Positions 10,560 through 24,300 of a DNA stretch of 64,000 nucleotides are shown here, piece by piece; the stretch's first letter is position 1, and each line of letters starts with the position of its first letter. Source of the stretch: Epiperipatus broadwayi (lineage: Eukaryota > Onychophora > Udeonychophora > Euonychophora > Peripatidae). The notes under the pieces were generated by a model. The model did not search any database and was not told the DNA's origin. It worked only from the letters and a program-made list of their open reading frames with translations. The translations under genes and the position numbers were made by a program. The stretch spans positions 1,634,001 to 1,698,000 of the forward strand of contig JAQFVV010000003.1 of NCBI GenBank assembly GCA_028023455.1. Direction: 5' to 3'.

Positions 10560-12720
10560 AATGTGTGACTTGAATTAATAGAATATGAGAGTCTGTACAT
10601 TAATTAATGCAAAATAAATAGATAGTTTGAAGTGAGACTTAAAATTGGCACAAAATATAAATGACATAAAAATAATATATAATAATAATAATAATAACTA
10701 ATTAACAAGGGCAATAAAGTTGGTTAGTTAGTGGGCTGATAAAAAACACAAATGAAAAAAAGTTAATGGGTAAATGTGTGGTAAGGCTGATACACTTTTT
10801 AATAAAAATAAGAATGTTAAAATAGAAAAATATAAAACTAATAATAATGGATGGATATCTTAATGTTATCAAAATGAAATAGTTAAGATTAATAAGATTT
10901 AGAGTAATAAAATTGATGCAAGCAGAAAAAATGGAAAAAGATGAAATAGAAAATGAAACCTTATCACTTGTAATATAATTATGTGTGCTTATAAACGATG
11001 ATGAGTATTAATCTAATAGTTGTGTTGGTTTTAATTTATAGACATTGAAATGCTGTAAGTAAAATTTAATTAATATAAATATAAGTCAAGCATATTTTGA
11101 TTTGTGATTAATGATGATGAATGTGTTACAACTAAAAAAAGGAATTTTATTGAAACTGATCCTATGAGTTATGGTTCAAAAATATCCTATATCTTAGTTA
11201 ATAATACTTTAATGAAGAATATTTAAATACTCTATTTATACTATTCAAGATAAATATATGCAAAACATATATAGAAAATACTGGTTTAATACTTTAACAG
11301 CATGGTATTGATAATATTATAAGATATATCTCTATAATATATTATAAACATAATTAGTTAAGTTAATGTTTTATTCATTAACCAATCTGATATGGGATAT
11401 AAAGAGTTTATAAATGTTTATTGTAATAATCATGTAGAGAGTTTTACAGAGAAGGAAAATTATAATTAAATACAAATATCTCTGTAAAATTATGTGTAAA
11501 ATATATTTGATAATATCTTGACTTCTATAATGGCAACCAGAGTACAACACAAACTTTCATATTGCACTATTTGCTATTTTCCAACTATTTCAATAAACAC
11601 CTCATATTAATACCATTTGTGACTGTGAAATTGCAGAAAATGTTGAGGCAATTCCAGGTAATAAATTATTTTAAAATAATAAATCCATCCATGATACCAT
11701 TAGATGCACACTCCTGCATCAGATTACAGAATTTGCCAGAGTCATAGAAATTTAGGAATAGATTACCCCAGACACTTCCTATATGATTTTTATTCAATTC
11801 CTGGAAAATTTTAGCATTTAAAACATGTCAATGCAAAATAAGATGTCAAAATTATGTTGTTGATAAGGCATAAGCCATTGTGCTTTAGATGCAATAAAAT
11901 GAGATATTAAACTATACAAGTAATGTGTTCCAAATGTTTCCATTTTTATAGAAATGATCAACATTATTTAGAAAAAATGTAGACAATTTGAGCACAAATC
12001 TTTCCTCACCAATTTCAGATTTTCTCCAAAAAAATATCAACATAATAAAGTATTTGTAACAAAAATATAATGGCTTTTTATTCTAGTATAGAATCTATCA
12101 TAGAAATAAGTTAAAATTGATGTAAACAGTCTTTTACTTATAAAATAAAACTCTTTCCTAGTTTTTGAAATTAATTCAATTTTACATAACTCAGATTTAC
12201 TCATCAAATGTTTGCTTATTAATAGAAATTTACAAAATATGAATATATGTTTAGCAAATAATATAAGCCCATAGTACATCACAAAAATGTTTATATAGCA
12301 TGTCATATCCATGAAGTGAGTGCTATGCTGACTTGAAATCATGTTTTGTTTTTATTTTTGCATTTTATATGTATTTGGAATTGTTTATTGAGGTCTATGT
12401 ATATTTAGATTAAATTTTTGTAGATAAAATATAGTCTGTATTAAAAACAATGATTTGATTTTTTAAAAGGCTGATAAAAATATTTTGGTGTACATTCTTA
12501 AAACACTCAGAAGGAAACTGCAAAAAACATAAAAAGAAAATAACACAATTGTTAGTTAAATAATTCAAATTACAAGAGAAATTCCACATCTAGAACTTTC
12601 TAACTACAGAAATAGAGAAATTGATGATCATATAAATGAAACATAATATCATTTAATGACATATTGATCTCAAATGATAGTAACAATAAAAAAACATACT
12701 ATCAAGTCATTGTTGAGAGT
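10560..12720. other. AT-rich non-coding stretch
   Basis: No recognisable gene or element. Short (AAT)n at about 10679-10697. The 101-codon minus frame at 12342-12037 is rich in F, I, Y, K and L, as expected of random AT-rich sequence, and has no motif. Confidence 0.45.
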
Positions 12721-12725
12721 ACATA

Positions 12726-12830
12726 TAATATCTGACTAGACTCATAACTATATCATAAACAAGACAACATTAATAATATCTGACTAGATTCTAGACTCAT
12801 AACTCTATCATAAACAAAATAACATTGTTA
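12726..12830. repeat. Tandem duplication, ~48-bp unit
   Basis: AATATCTGACTAGA...CTCATAACT.TATCATAAACAA.A.AACATT appears at about 12726-12773 and again at 12774-12830. The second copy carries a small internal TTCTAGA insertion. Confidence 0.8.
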
Positions 12831-13026
12831 TATATATATATATATCACATCTACTTACATCTTTGTTTTTATTTGAAATAAATAAATTTAAAAAATATTT
12901 AAAAAAACTTGTAGACTATCCAAAGATTTTAAATCATAAAGCAGCAAAGTTTTAGAGTTAGTACCCAAACTTTGTGTGCCGTGTATCATTAATAACAATA
13001 TATATATATATATATTATATATTAAT

Positions 13027-13038
13027 GAATATTTAAAG

Positions 13039-13072
<34 letters not shown>

Positions 13073-13084
13073 CTTTAAATATTC
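13027..13084. repeat. Perfect 58-bp AT palindrome
   Basis: GAATATTTAAAGTATTATAT is followed by (AT)n and then by the exact reverse complement, ending ATACTTTAAATATTC. The whole segment can fold into one uninterrupted hairpin or cruciform. Confidence 0.95.
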
Positions 13085-16000
13085 TTTAAAGTAAATGAAA
13101 CAATGAATACTAGCATGAGATTATCATAATTAAGTATTACCTAACTTATTTCAGTATAAATTTCCACAGCTATAATATCAATATATTTATGAAGTATATT
13201 GTTATATGTTGAAATTTAAAAATTATTTTAAAAATAATTTTTTAATTAAAAAAATGATTATAATTTTTCCCCATTGTGAGTATAAAATATGTGAAAATAA
13301 GATCAAAACGCTTTTTTTTTGTAAATAAATTAAATAATTCTTTATTCAACGTGGAGAAAAATTTCACACAAAAAAAACCCTTCAATTACAAAACAAAAAG
13401 AATTCTTCTAGTTGTTCAATAATATTTTATATATGTCATATCAAACAAATCATCTTCATTCAATGTGTCAAAAAAGAACATAAAACTATTATCAATATCA
13501 TCATTAGCAACAGGAGCTACTCACAAATTAATTCCTCAATTTGAATTTCAAGGGGAAAAAAATACAGAAAAACATAGTAGTAGTAGGAGTAACAGAAGCA
13601 GCAGTAGTAATAGTAGTGGTAATATGCTAGATAATACAAAATACAAATACATCCACATATAGAACATGCATTGTCTAGTTAATCTGATATTTTGTTAAAC
13701 TGTTTTTTTAACTTTTATAATCTTTTATTTCTGGAAAACTTTAACAGTTTATCTAATTGTAGATCCACATTGTTTTCCATATTCAACCATATTTTCCCAA
13801 TGAAAACAAACACTATAGTAGTTTTTAGGGTCTTTGAGATAATTTTTATATCACATTATCAGTATAGATAACATAATTAAAATCAGAAAAAATCAGGAAC
13901 AATATAATTATTGATTTATTTTTCAATAGATTGAATGCATTTATTCTAAATAGATATTTATAAAAGATTGAAATAAAAATTAAAAATAATTTTATGATTA
14001 GTTGCTCTGACGACATATGATATTTGATTGCCCAATTGACAAGTTGAAAACAACTGAGATTTTTTTTATTCAGTCTAATCAGCTGAAAGTAACTCTGAAC
14101 ATATAGTTCTGAGTCTAATATCTTATTATTTATTACCTTAAACAGAACAGGATAAAAATATATTCATAGGATTAATTGCTTAGAAGACATAAAAAATGAA
14201 CAGTAGAATAACATGTTCAACACAACAGTTTCATCTAAATAATATCTTATTTTTCATTATTCAGATAATTATTGATCTAGGAGCTTCTAACTATTGAGCT
14301 CATCACTCTATTATTATTATACTATAATGGACAAAGGACCTATAGATGCCTATCTTTTATCACACCATTGGTGAAAATTGCATTATATTGCAAACATGGC
14401 ATATGATTTTTCTACATACTAATTTAGAAGTCATTCGTTTAATTCAGGTTAATCTGACATTTACTTTACTCTTTCAATAATAAGTTATATTGATCAATTA
14501 GCTGAAGTCTGGCTACTTAAATTAAAATTTAAACTTATCTTTGAAATTACTTATAGAAAAACTTCAGTTTTCAACTCTTAAGTGCTGAGAACGACAGACT
14601 AATATTCTAATCACTGCACAGAAAAACATTCCACCTTATGTTGGGTACATAAAAGAGTATCCTGTTTCACATACTGCAGCTGTCAGAATTAAGGGCACAA
14701 AAGTTAAAGATTCCTGATTAACAGCAAATTAAAACAGAAATGAACTCTGTGTAGCCAATTCAATAAAACTGTCTTGCTTAATGTGCCATTTCTCAAACAT
14801 CATATAACCTCCCAAGCAACTAATTATAAGATTATTTAATTTTTTTAATAATTGATTCCAGAATTACTTCATTAAAATTACTAATCTACATTTATAATTA
14901 AAATTTAAAATACATACATAGTGAAATGAAGGGCTTTATAGTGTATTGATTATTATATATGTCTGTCATATCAAAGATTCTAAATTTCAAATCTGAATCA
15001 AATGTAAAAATTTATGCAGCTAACAGCCAAACTATATAGATTGGAAATAGATAACTTGAGAATAATTTTTTTGTATTAAGACAGATTTATCAGATGCCAA
15101 CAAAAATATGATTATAGTGATATGATAGAGTAGAGCATTTACCACTAAAAACAGAGATGTCATACATCTAAGATTGCTTTTACCATAGCTTACTTTTTTT
15201 TCATACATTGTAATATTCCCTCGATAGTTACCTGGTCTAAATAATGACCAAAGAGTCCTGATTCTACCTCTATAAAGATTGAACAATTATGCTTTATCTA
15301 GTGAGGCTCAGACAACATTAGATCTTATATGACATCTATTGTATAATTAATGAAATACTGTATTCAACATAGAAGTGTACTAATACAAATAACTGCAGTT
15401 GTTTTATTAAAACAAAACAAAACAAATTTTAAAGATAATTAAATTAAATTTTTAAAAAATGTATATGTAATAGATGTAGAAAAAATATCTTTCTTTTATT
15501 GATCGGTTTTATTTTTAAAAAATGTTTGTTGAAATGATTCGAGTCGTTTCCATATACTTACAATTATTGTCAAGTTATAGTAAAAATGTCAAAAGTAAAT
15601 TGATGGATGAATTTAAGTTTTTTTTTTCTCTCTCTAATATATAAAAAGAATTTGTAATTGGCAAAATCTTGCCAAAGCTGGAGTAGATCCAATCAATTTT
15701 CATTTTAAGAATAAAAGTTTTCTATCAAATAATAAAAAAAAGATTTAAATCTCGAATGGTTCTCAAAATTTACCCTTTAGGATTTTAAATATCCAATTAG
15801 GATTAGAGAATAACTTACATATCTTCTTATACGATCACATATACATACAGAATATGCTGACAACATTGATACAGATAAATGTTTTGATAAATGGTTTTAC
15901 ATTTTGCAATAATATGAGTAAAAAATAGTTTAAAAAATGTTGGCTGATATTCAAATGTGCCCTCTGGTAGATAAAATGTCATTCTAGTTTAAAAATTTTT

Positions 16001-16860
16001 AATTGAATTACTGCACATATTTTATTATTTTTATATACATTTAAAAGTGGCGATAAATCAAAAAGGCTCTTGGAGAGAGCAAATAATAATCTTTTGATCA
16101 TCATCAGCATAACTTGCCACTGCTTTTTCATGTTCAGGATTCATTATAACACAGATTTTTTATAACGCAATGATTCACTAATAAAAAAATAATCATGATA
16201 TAATGAGACTTTTTTTTTAAAAAAAAGTTAAATATGATTACTTTGAATACTGTGGTACAATAATCTATGCACCACATCTCACTTCTAAATTTTGATTTTT
16301 AATGAGTTGGGCTTTTATCGTACAATAGTGATACTTTATGGATAGTAAGTTTAACAGTCTAATAATTACCCAGACTCCCAAAACAAATTTCTGAATTATT
16401 CAGCTAAAATCTAGTTATGAATATGATGTAATGTAAAATGTTTTCTTCTTAAACATAAAAACAAGTTACTGTGCATACTCCATAAGCCCAAAAGATTAAA
16501 TACTGCACATTCTTTGAACATGATGGGTTTTTTTTTTATTAAGGAAAATACACATACAATTACAATATAAATGTTGTTGGTATACATTTGCTTAGATTTG
16601 TTACATTTATTATAACCATCATTAGTAAATAATTTTCCAAATTAAAAAATATACCTGTTTGATACATTAGTTATTATTATGACAAATTATTTCATGATCA
16701 GAGCAAGAAGCTCATCATTCAAACTTAGTCTATAATTATTATGTAACTAGTTTTATATCAGAACAACTGGCTCTTCATTTTGTGACTTAGTGAGTGATCA
16801 TTAGGCAGTCCATATTTTGATTGGCAATGATCCTTTGTCATTCTCCATCTAATGGGACTA
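13085..16860. other. AT-rich non-coding stretch
   Basis: No gene recognised. A degenerate (AGT/AGC)n tract lies at 13576-13622 inside a meaningless 65-codon frame. An 84-codon minus frame at 15286-15032 has no motif. Otherwise ordinary AT-rich sequence with poly-A/T runs. Confidence 0.4.
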
Positions 16861-16869
16861 TTTGAATTA

Positions 16870-17945
16870 ATATTTAGTTAGCCTGCCTGAGAATTGGCTC
16901 TTCATCCAGTGGTCTATGTTGCCCCCAAGTGTTCCTGAAAAGCTTTTCCGGTGTTAACAAGTGATCCCTGAACATAATCCTTCAAATAAATTTCTTACAT
17001 ATCTCCCATGGTTCTTTACTTCCTTGCTTAAAAACAAAATAATTCCTGGTTAACCACACAGCATAAAGCAGGAATATTCCCATTCTAATCACAGCAAAAA
17101 CACTACTTGTTATAGCATCCTTGATTCTTAAAATTTTCATGTTAGCTGGCAGTATTCTGGTTATAATATTTTATCTAGCAGGACTCAAAATTGGGCAAGC
17201 AGTAAAAATATGGCCAATGGTTTCATCTGCTATTTTACATAAGCTACATAGTAGTTCTATTTTAGAGAAATTTCTATGAGTTACCAAAAATGATTCATTG
17301 GCAAGGCTTTCAAATTAAATTTTATGATAAAGTCAATATGTTTGGCTTCCAAGTAGCAAAATTTAATTTCCTGATTAGTAATCCAGTAGATAAATCAAGC
17401 TCAGTAGTTAATTCAGTAATGTTTGCATGCATGCATTTGTAAAGTTGCCAGTAAGTGTTAGTATTGTCAATAATTGATGCTGTAACTTTGAAGAATTTGT
17501 TGGCATATGCTAGCAGCTCCATGGCCCACTTACTTTGTATGGGTGGTGGTGTGTCAGTAGGTTCAATTTCATGCTGTAATGAGTCCACTGGCAATCTTAT
17601 ATTTATTGCCTTAAGCATTGATAGGGATTTCTGAATCAAAATGGTGTTAAGATCATGCAACCAGAGCCCATTCAGGTCTTTTGGTATCTGCATCTTGGCT
17701 AAACTTATGGTTACTGTTTTACTCTTCCACAAAATGCCAGTGCAGACCGAGTTTATTGCATTCTGAAAGAACCTGGTTGGTTTAAGAAGTGGCATGAAGT
17801 AATTAATTCGTGGAAGCACCAACATGGTAATCAGTGCTGCCTTACCTGGGAGTGATAAGTAGATCCCTGAGAGAGCACTTGCAACCTTTTTGGTTTTTGG
17901 CATAAAATCATCCACTTGTATCATGCTTCAACCTAATACATTATA
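16870..17945 (-). pseudogene. C-terminal part of an L1/Tx1-like LINE ORF2
   Basis: Minus strand, beginning with a decayed Y-x-x-L-G motif near 17940 and then a 200-codon open frame (17924-17322). It reads ...SALSGIYLSLPGKAALITML, then PRINYFMPLLKPTRFFQNAI and GLWLHDLNTILIQKSL. This is the post-catalytic region of non-LTR reverse transcriptases (W-x-x-x-x-L-S-LxG-K, then K-P...F...W). After a stop and frame changes the zf-RVT-like tail is readable: LLCSLCKIADETIGHIFTAC, with CxxC at 17248-17237, His at 17212-17210 and Cys at 17197-17195. Further pieces such as AVWLTRNYFVFKQGSKEPWE follow, down to about 16870. The reverse transcriptase fingers/palm and the endonuclease are absent, so the copy is 5'-truncated as LINEs usually are. 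The family assignment by motif order is confident; the exact clade is not. Confidence 0.8.
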
Positions 17946-18349
17946 CTTATTTATTAAAAAGTAAGACCAACATTTATTGTGGAGAAAGTAATCATATATT
18001 ATTTCATTATTAATTTGTATAATAATTGTTGAATAAATATTAACATCCATTAAGTTTATTAGCTAACTGGTTCTTTGATTTCTGTTTTGTATTCTATATT
18101 TATTCATATATCCTATATAGATGTATATGTGTTTGATTGCCTCGATACTGACACTGGAAGTATCATGTTCTGATTGCTGTGTTAGGCATTCTGAAGACAG
18201 TTTGTCAGCAAATCTAGTTCAGTTCATGGCATTCTCATAGAAAGATTATATTCATGAATAATAAATAAGCTGATTGTCATTATATTATAATCCTTTTCTA
18301 ATCATATATAAACTGATGTATTAATGTGTGGATTTGTATTTGTGTGTAA

Positions 18350-18770
18350 AACTTTCACCTGATTCTACCCATTGCAATTTATATTGTAACAAAGTAAAAA
18401 AGAGGGTATACTTTTCTTTTAATGCCCTAAAGATTTGGGAGCCATTTGTAATGGAATAAATACTTGCCCTAAAGCATTGGACAGCATTTTATAACAGAAA
18501 TGAAATGATGATGATGAAATAATCTTTATTATCATCATTAAAGTTAGATTGCTATTTGTAACAAAATAAATATGAGGGTATGCTAATTTCTGTTAGAGAT
18601 ACAATGATTTTGATGGCATTTGTAACAGATCAAAAATGTACAATGGGAAATAATAACTCTAGTGTAACTTGAATAAAATATAGCCTGATCATTGGTCACC
18701 CTATGTAACAGAAAGAAAATAAGCCCTGAAGTTGGATATCATTTGTAACTTAATAAAGTACATAATTCAA
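18350..18770. repeat. Highly degenerate minisatellite, TTTGTAACA...AATAAAT units
   Basis: Variants of CATTTGTAACAGAATAAATA recur at about 18378, 18443, 18490, 18553, 18620, 18698 and 18738, with spacing near 50-75 bp. Spacers share GGGTATAC, AAAGATTTGG and CCCTAAAG. It looks like an old tandem array decayed by substitution and small indels. No coding. Confidence 0.55.
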
Positions 18771-20012
18771 AGAGAAATAATACTAATTTTATAATGTCCA
18801 TAAAGAATAGTATTGAATAGTATTATTCATAACATAATGAATACAATAAACTAAGCTAAGTGAAAACCAATCAATAAATAATTATTCAGTATTTAAAATT
18901 ATCCTTTATCTAATCACATATCTGACTGTTAACTATACTTAAACAAAACAGTGATGTCAATATTTATTATAAGATCATGAGTCCAGACAGCATTTAGAAT
19001 AAACACAAAACAAAATTATCACTTCAAATACCCTAAATATAAATTTTATCTGAAAATAGATTAAAATGAAGCAATTAAATCAAATATTACTGTCTCAAAG
19101 TGATATATGCTTAAGGTATTATTCACTTATAATCAAATGAAAATAATGATAAATCATTCAACAACTAAATTCTAATAACCTTAATCAAACATTGCTTATA
19201 ATATCATAAACTTATGCTAAAATTTAACAATGTTTGTATCTAAATAAAATAATCCATGAATGACTAAAATAGCCATTTTAGCATGTCTTATATGCTTATA
19301 ATATTCATAACTTCTAAATAATATATGATCCAATAAATAATTTTAAATCCTACTTTAATAAAATGATAAATAATACTCAGCCATGTATACTTATATATTA
19401 ATTTACTCTTACTAATTATACTATTTATAACAAGATAAAATACTTAATAATAATGTAACACCAATAAACCCATATGATAATCTTGAGTTCATAATATTCA
19501 ATCAAACCAGTATATAAAATAAATAATAGATTTCTATTGGGTATTTATTTAAGTACAATTAACTAATCATATCAATTTATTTTAAATTTCCTGTAACTAA
19601 ATTATTGCAACTCCATATTATAACAATCAAAACATATAAAAATAATTATTAGCATTTATTGTAATCAAGTATGAATATTAAAATTTAATATTTAATTGGA
19701 TTTACATAAACTAAATTTAAATATAATTAAAGATACAGTACCTATCTAATCAATAATAATTTAGATAAAACACACAAATATTTGATTGTGATTACCATAA
19801 AAAGTTTATATCCAGTCAGGTAATAACTATTGAATCCATAACAAAAAAATATATAACCATACTTACCAATCATGGGATTTGAATTTTGGATTAAATTATT
19901 TAAAATAAATTTTACAATATAGTCAATTTTTCTTGTTCCTCTCAAATGCTATTAATCAATGAATTTGTATTGCACAATTGAACAATAATCAAACAAGTTT
20001 ATTTGTTTTAAC
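18771..20012. other. AT-rich non-coding stretch
   Basis: No gene or element recognised. The 67-codon minus frame at 19945-19742 has no motif. Confidence 0.45.
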
Positions 20013-20016
20013 TTAA

Positions 20017-20785
20017 CCTTTTAACTGCTAATTATATTATTGGTTGTATGAGGTAAAAATCAAAGCTTTTAATTGGCCAACTCACAAACTGAAGACAAAG
20101 CCTATTGTTAAAACATATTCACCTATAATATTAAATTCAACTCAGATACGTTTATAAAAAGTATATTAATAATTTGTCAGGTTATGAAAGTGAACAAAAG
20201 TTCTTTCAAAAATAAATTGCTATTTATTTATTATAAAATATTCAATTTTGGCAAATTTAAAAGCGAACTTATAAACAAAGAAATGCTGACATAGATGCTT
20301 TTTTTCAATTTTACGTTATGGAAAAGTAAAGATTTTTTTTTGCTAAATCTTAAATATTTTTACTAAAATCTTCAATATTTTTCGAAAATAATTTTGTTTT
20401 TTTAGTATATTTTATTAAAAATTATTTTAATTTCTCAAATTATATTTTTTTAATACTTTAAATCACATTCGAAATGAAAATCTCAGCGTTTTTCTTTATT
20501 TTTTTTGATCAGGTGGTTTCTTTGTTCTTTCCAGCCAATCAGAATGTTTTTGTCAGCTGAGAGCCAGCTGACAGCCAATCACTGACAAGCTTCTTTCTTT
20601 TTTTAGCTTTAAATGCAGTTTTTTTTGATTTTTTACTTGTAAAATAATTTGAAAGAGAGCACCATCTTAGAGAACTTTTAAAAACCTAATCAATAACTGT
20701 CAAACAAATATCCTAGCATTAAAGATAACGGAATTAGAGTGACATCAACTGTCAACAAGAGGTCTTGTAAGAGGTGGGAAAAGGA
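20017..20785 (-). mobile_element. TTAA-flanked piggyBac-like MITE, inverted copy
   Basis: Bounded by TTAA at 20013-20016 and 20786-20789. Ends are CCTTTTAACTGC and, reversed, TCCTTTTCCCAC. It is a reverse-complement relative of the element at 3467-4313: shared blocks include GGTTGTATGAGGTAAAAATC, AAATTCAACTCAGATACG, CCAGCCAATCAGAATG and TTTTACTTGTAAAATAA. Length 769 bp. No open frame of note, hence non-autonomous. Having both TTAA sites intact in two diverged copies gives good support to the element boundaries. Confidence 0.7.
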
Positions 20786-20789
20786 TTAA

Positions 20790-21321
20790 ATTAAAATTTA
20801 TTAATAAATGAATATATATATAAAACAATCGATATGTACACATATGGTCTAATTGCATATACAAAGATCACAATTAACATTAACTCCATATTTAAATATA
20901 TGATTGCCCGTTAATCTCCAATTATTTAACACCAAATATGGCACATATACATCTATGTAACATAAATATGTTGTGGAATCTTCCTATTTTCCAAGGTACA
21001 AGAGGCTTGAATATATATATATATATATACAAAGATGAATCAAGTTATTTGTTAATATAAATTTAAGAGAACAAAATAAAGTGAATATTTATTTTGATAA
21101 AATCATTTTTTGAACTTTTAATTTAAATGATATATAAGTTAATTTAAAATCAATAAATAAAAAATGAATATTTTAAATATTAAAATAATAATTACTATGC
21201 CACAAGATATAAGTTTAAACTTAGAAAAATGTAACTCTCTTATGTTTTGGTCTGTGAATAGATTATCATTTAACTTAAAATTATATATTAGTTACTATTA
21301 AATACAATACATTTTAAATAA

Positions 21322-21354
<33 letters not shown>
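20790..21354. other. AT-rich non-coding stretch ending in (AT)n
   Basis: Nothing recognised except (AT)n tracts at about 21012-21028 and 21331-21353. Confidence 0.4.
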
Positions 21355-21379
21355 TGTAATGGGCACATACGCCGTTACA
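21355..21379. mobile_element. LTR-terminus-like palindrome TGTAATGG…CCGTTACA
   Basis: TGTAATGGGCACATACGCCGTTACA carries an LTR-style TG...CA with inverted TGTAAYGG termini, directly against an (AT)n tract. It resembles the terminus at 9155-9169. It may be the edge of an LTR continuing to the right (an ATATAAAAAG TATA-like motif is near 21819) or left. The rest is unresolved. Confidence 0.3.
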
Positions 21380-24300
21380 TTATTTCTTTTTTATTAAACA
21401 TGAAATTAAAATAAAAAGTTCACATTTAAAAACTTCCTTTTTTTTAAGACATAAAAATTGAAAATTAATTCTATCTTAAACTCGTATATATATAAAATCG
21501 CACAGATGAAAAAAATTATTAAAATAAAACTTTATTAAAAATAGAAAAACTAAATCTTCAACAAAAACTTGAAAAGATTTAGAGATAAAAATATATCTTT
21601 AAGTTTGGAAAACAAATTAATTAATCATAAAATGGAAATGACTGTTTTAATTAGGTAAAAGTAAACTAGCCCTTGGGCATTTAAAATGTATAAGCAATGG
21701 TCAGATAGGAAAAAACAATAGAAACTAATAGCCAATGAGAGAAATCCCTCAAATTGGACCTCAGCAAAAGGACTATCACCATCGTCATAATGTAATGTTC
21801 AGTTAATCCAAAAAATTAATATAAAAAGAAAAAGTTTGGAAATAAAGGATTATTAAGTGAAAAAAGAGCTGCAAGAGAAGATAGCAGTGGTGAGATGTGT
21901 TAGTGTGGAGTTGAAGGAGAAGGTATTGAAAAGATGCACTCTTCAATCCCTTCGGTTTTGTTAAAAGGAAAGAGAAATGACATTATTTTCCTATATTGAG
22001 GACCACAGGACATCAGGGGAATTAATGCTGGCTCCAAATGGCAAAAAACTGCAAGAAATTAGAAACTACAGACTTGTTAAAACCATAAGAACTTTATGAA
22101 AACACTAAGAACTCTAAAATACAAACTTTACAATATTTTAAATAGAAGAATCTCCTATCTGACTAAATTAATTATAATTTTATTTGATGTATTTTCTTTG
22201 TAAAATCATTTCGATTTATTTATTTATTTTTTTGTTCTTTAAGTTTTTGTTATGATTTCTGTTTTTCATTAAACTAAATTATAAAAATGTTAAATTTAAG
22301 TCAGGTGTGAATGGCTATATAGATTTGTGAAGTTTTATTAGGGAAGGGTAATGTTAGGTTATTCATTTCGTAGTTGAATTGGGTCAATGGATTGGATATA
22401 TTGGTGTAATTAGTAGATGTAATATGAGGTTCGCTACGGCCAGAATCACTAATATACACCACACATCCCCTTTTGCCTATGGAATGGGATCATAAGGTGG
22501 CAAAAAAAACCACAGTCCCTTCCTATGGAGTTTTTTTTTATTGCTCTTCTTGTCAGATAGATGTAGTATTCCTATCTGGATGAAAATCAATTTCTTTTCT
22601 TAACCTATATTTGTGCTGTCGTATTCGTTTTACATTGAATACATCGATATATCAGATGGATTGATGTTGGTTTAACTACTAACTTTTGGTCTAAGATTAA
22701 ATAAGGAATAAAATATTTTCTTTTCCAATGCAATCTATGTAGTCTATTTATACTCGACACTCTAAATGCAGTAAATTTAAGTTGGGTATAGATGCTTGCA
22801 TAGATTTGTTATCAGTTAATTATGTTTTTGGTTTTCATATTTGATCAAAATATATAGACATTCAGTAAATAATGATACCTTATGGTGAGTATCTAAAATG
22901 TATTTATTCAGATGTCTTTTAAGTTATTAGTGTCAATGTGGCATCTTATAATGAATGCCATTGGGTTTCTTATAAATTTCCCTCTGCAATTCCATCAATA
23001 ACTTTATATTTTGATCGTTTATGTTTATTTTGAAATGTTTTTAACCATGTAATCTATGTAACTGATCTATACTCAACATTATAAAACAAACTTTTATAAA
23101 TCCATCTGTGCAAACTTATAAAAATTAAAATGTAAATTAAAGTCTAAAATCAAAGTTAAAAATGCAAGTTAGATTTTAAAATGTAAAACTGATACTAAAA
23201 TAATTTTAAATCTTATATATGTTTAAATAAATGTTTGTGTGTTATTTCTGGCAGTGGTTTCCAATTGTTTAAAAAAAATATTCTTAAATAAGAATTTATA
23301 AAATATAAATCTCTGCTGTTCCACTGAGCTAGTGACAATGGGCTAGCAGTCGGAATCAAAATATATAAAATAAAAAAAAAAATTTTTTTAACTTACGTAT
23401 CTGCCTACTATATAAATTTTCTAGGTTCAAATGCCTAGTGGTGCCCTGTAGTGTAGATACTTAAGACTCTATTCTCCCCAATCATTATAATATATATATA
23501 TATAATAACAATAGATGTAAACAAACGTCCTGAATAAGAGTCTTTAAATACTGTATTTCCAGAATGGCATCACAGTTCTGATGTCTATTTCAAACTGCAA
23601 ACCAAAAATATTTCCTTGTTCCAGACAAGATATAATATATTCACTAAAACTTTTAAATACAAAGATCTTTATTGATTCTGTTTATATATATATGTCATAT
23701 TATTATTACTATTTGCGGGATATTACATCTTTTATCCGTGAAAACATTAGAATTTATATATATATATATATATATATATCCAAATTATTCTTTCAAATAA
23801 CAATTATTTGATTTATATAACGTTATGCGCATAAGTATTACTTTGTATTCAAGATGAATGTGAAGAGATATTCTTTCATGAACAAATATTATTTCAAAAT
23901 ATTATGAATGGATATATACTAGCTTTATCTAAGATGATATGATGGAAAATTAAATTGATTTATATCTTAGATAAAATTGATCAATCGATCTATTAAAATT
24001 ATAGAGGCAAGTAGATTTGACTCTTGTACACCTTCTGCCATTTGTATCACATCTTTAAAATATAAGTAACATCCATTTTAAAGGATAAAAATATTCTGAT
24101 GGTTTATAATGGAATGAAGCAATTTTGATGATATTTCCTTTTATAATAAATTGTTGTTTTCCCTTAAAATTTTCTTAATATGCTGCCCAGTCCATGGGAA
24201 GATAATATTGTTTCTTACCCCTTCGTTTTGTTCAATTAATTGCATACTTTTCAAATAAATAAAAAGCAAATCATACAGAGAAGTTTATATGTGCTTCTAT

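Noticed and set aside
23300-23450. tRNA-like A box (minus) and B box (plus)
   Set aside because: The two motifs are on opposite strands and cannot form one Pol III promoter.
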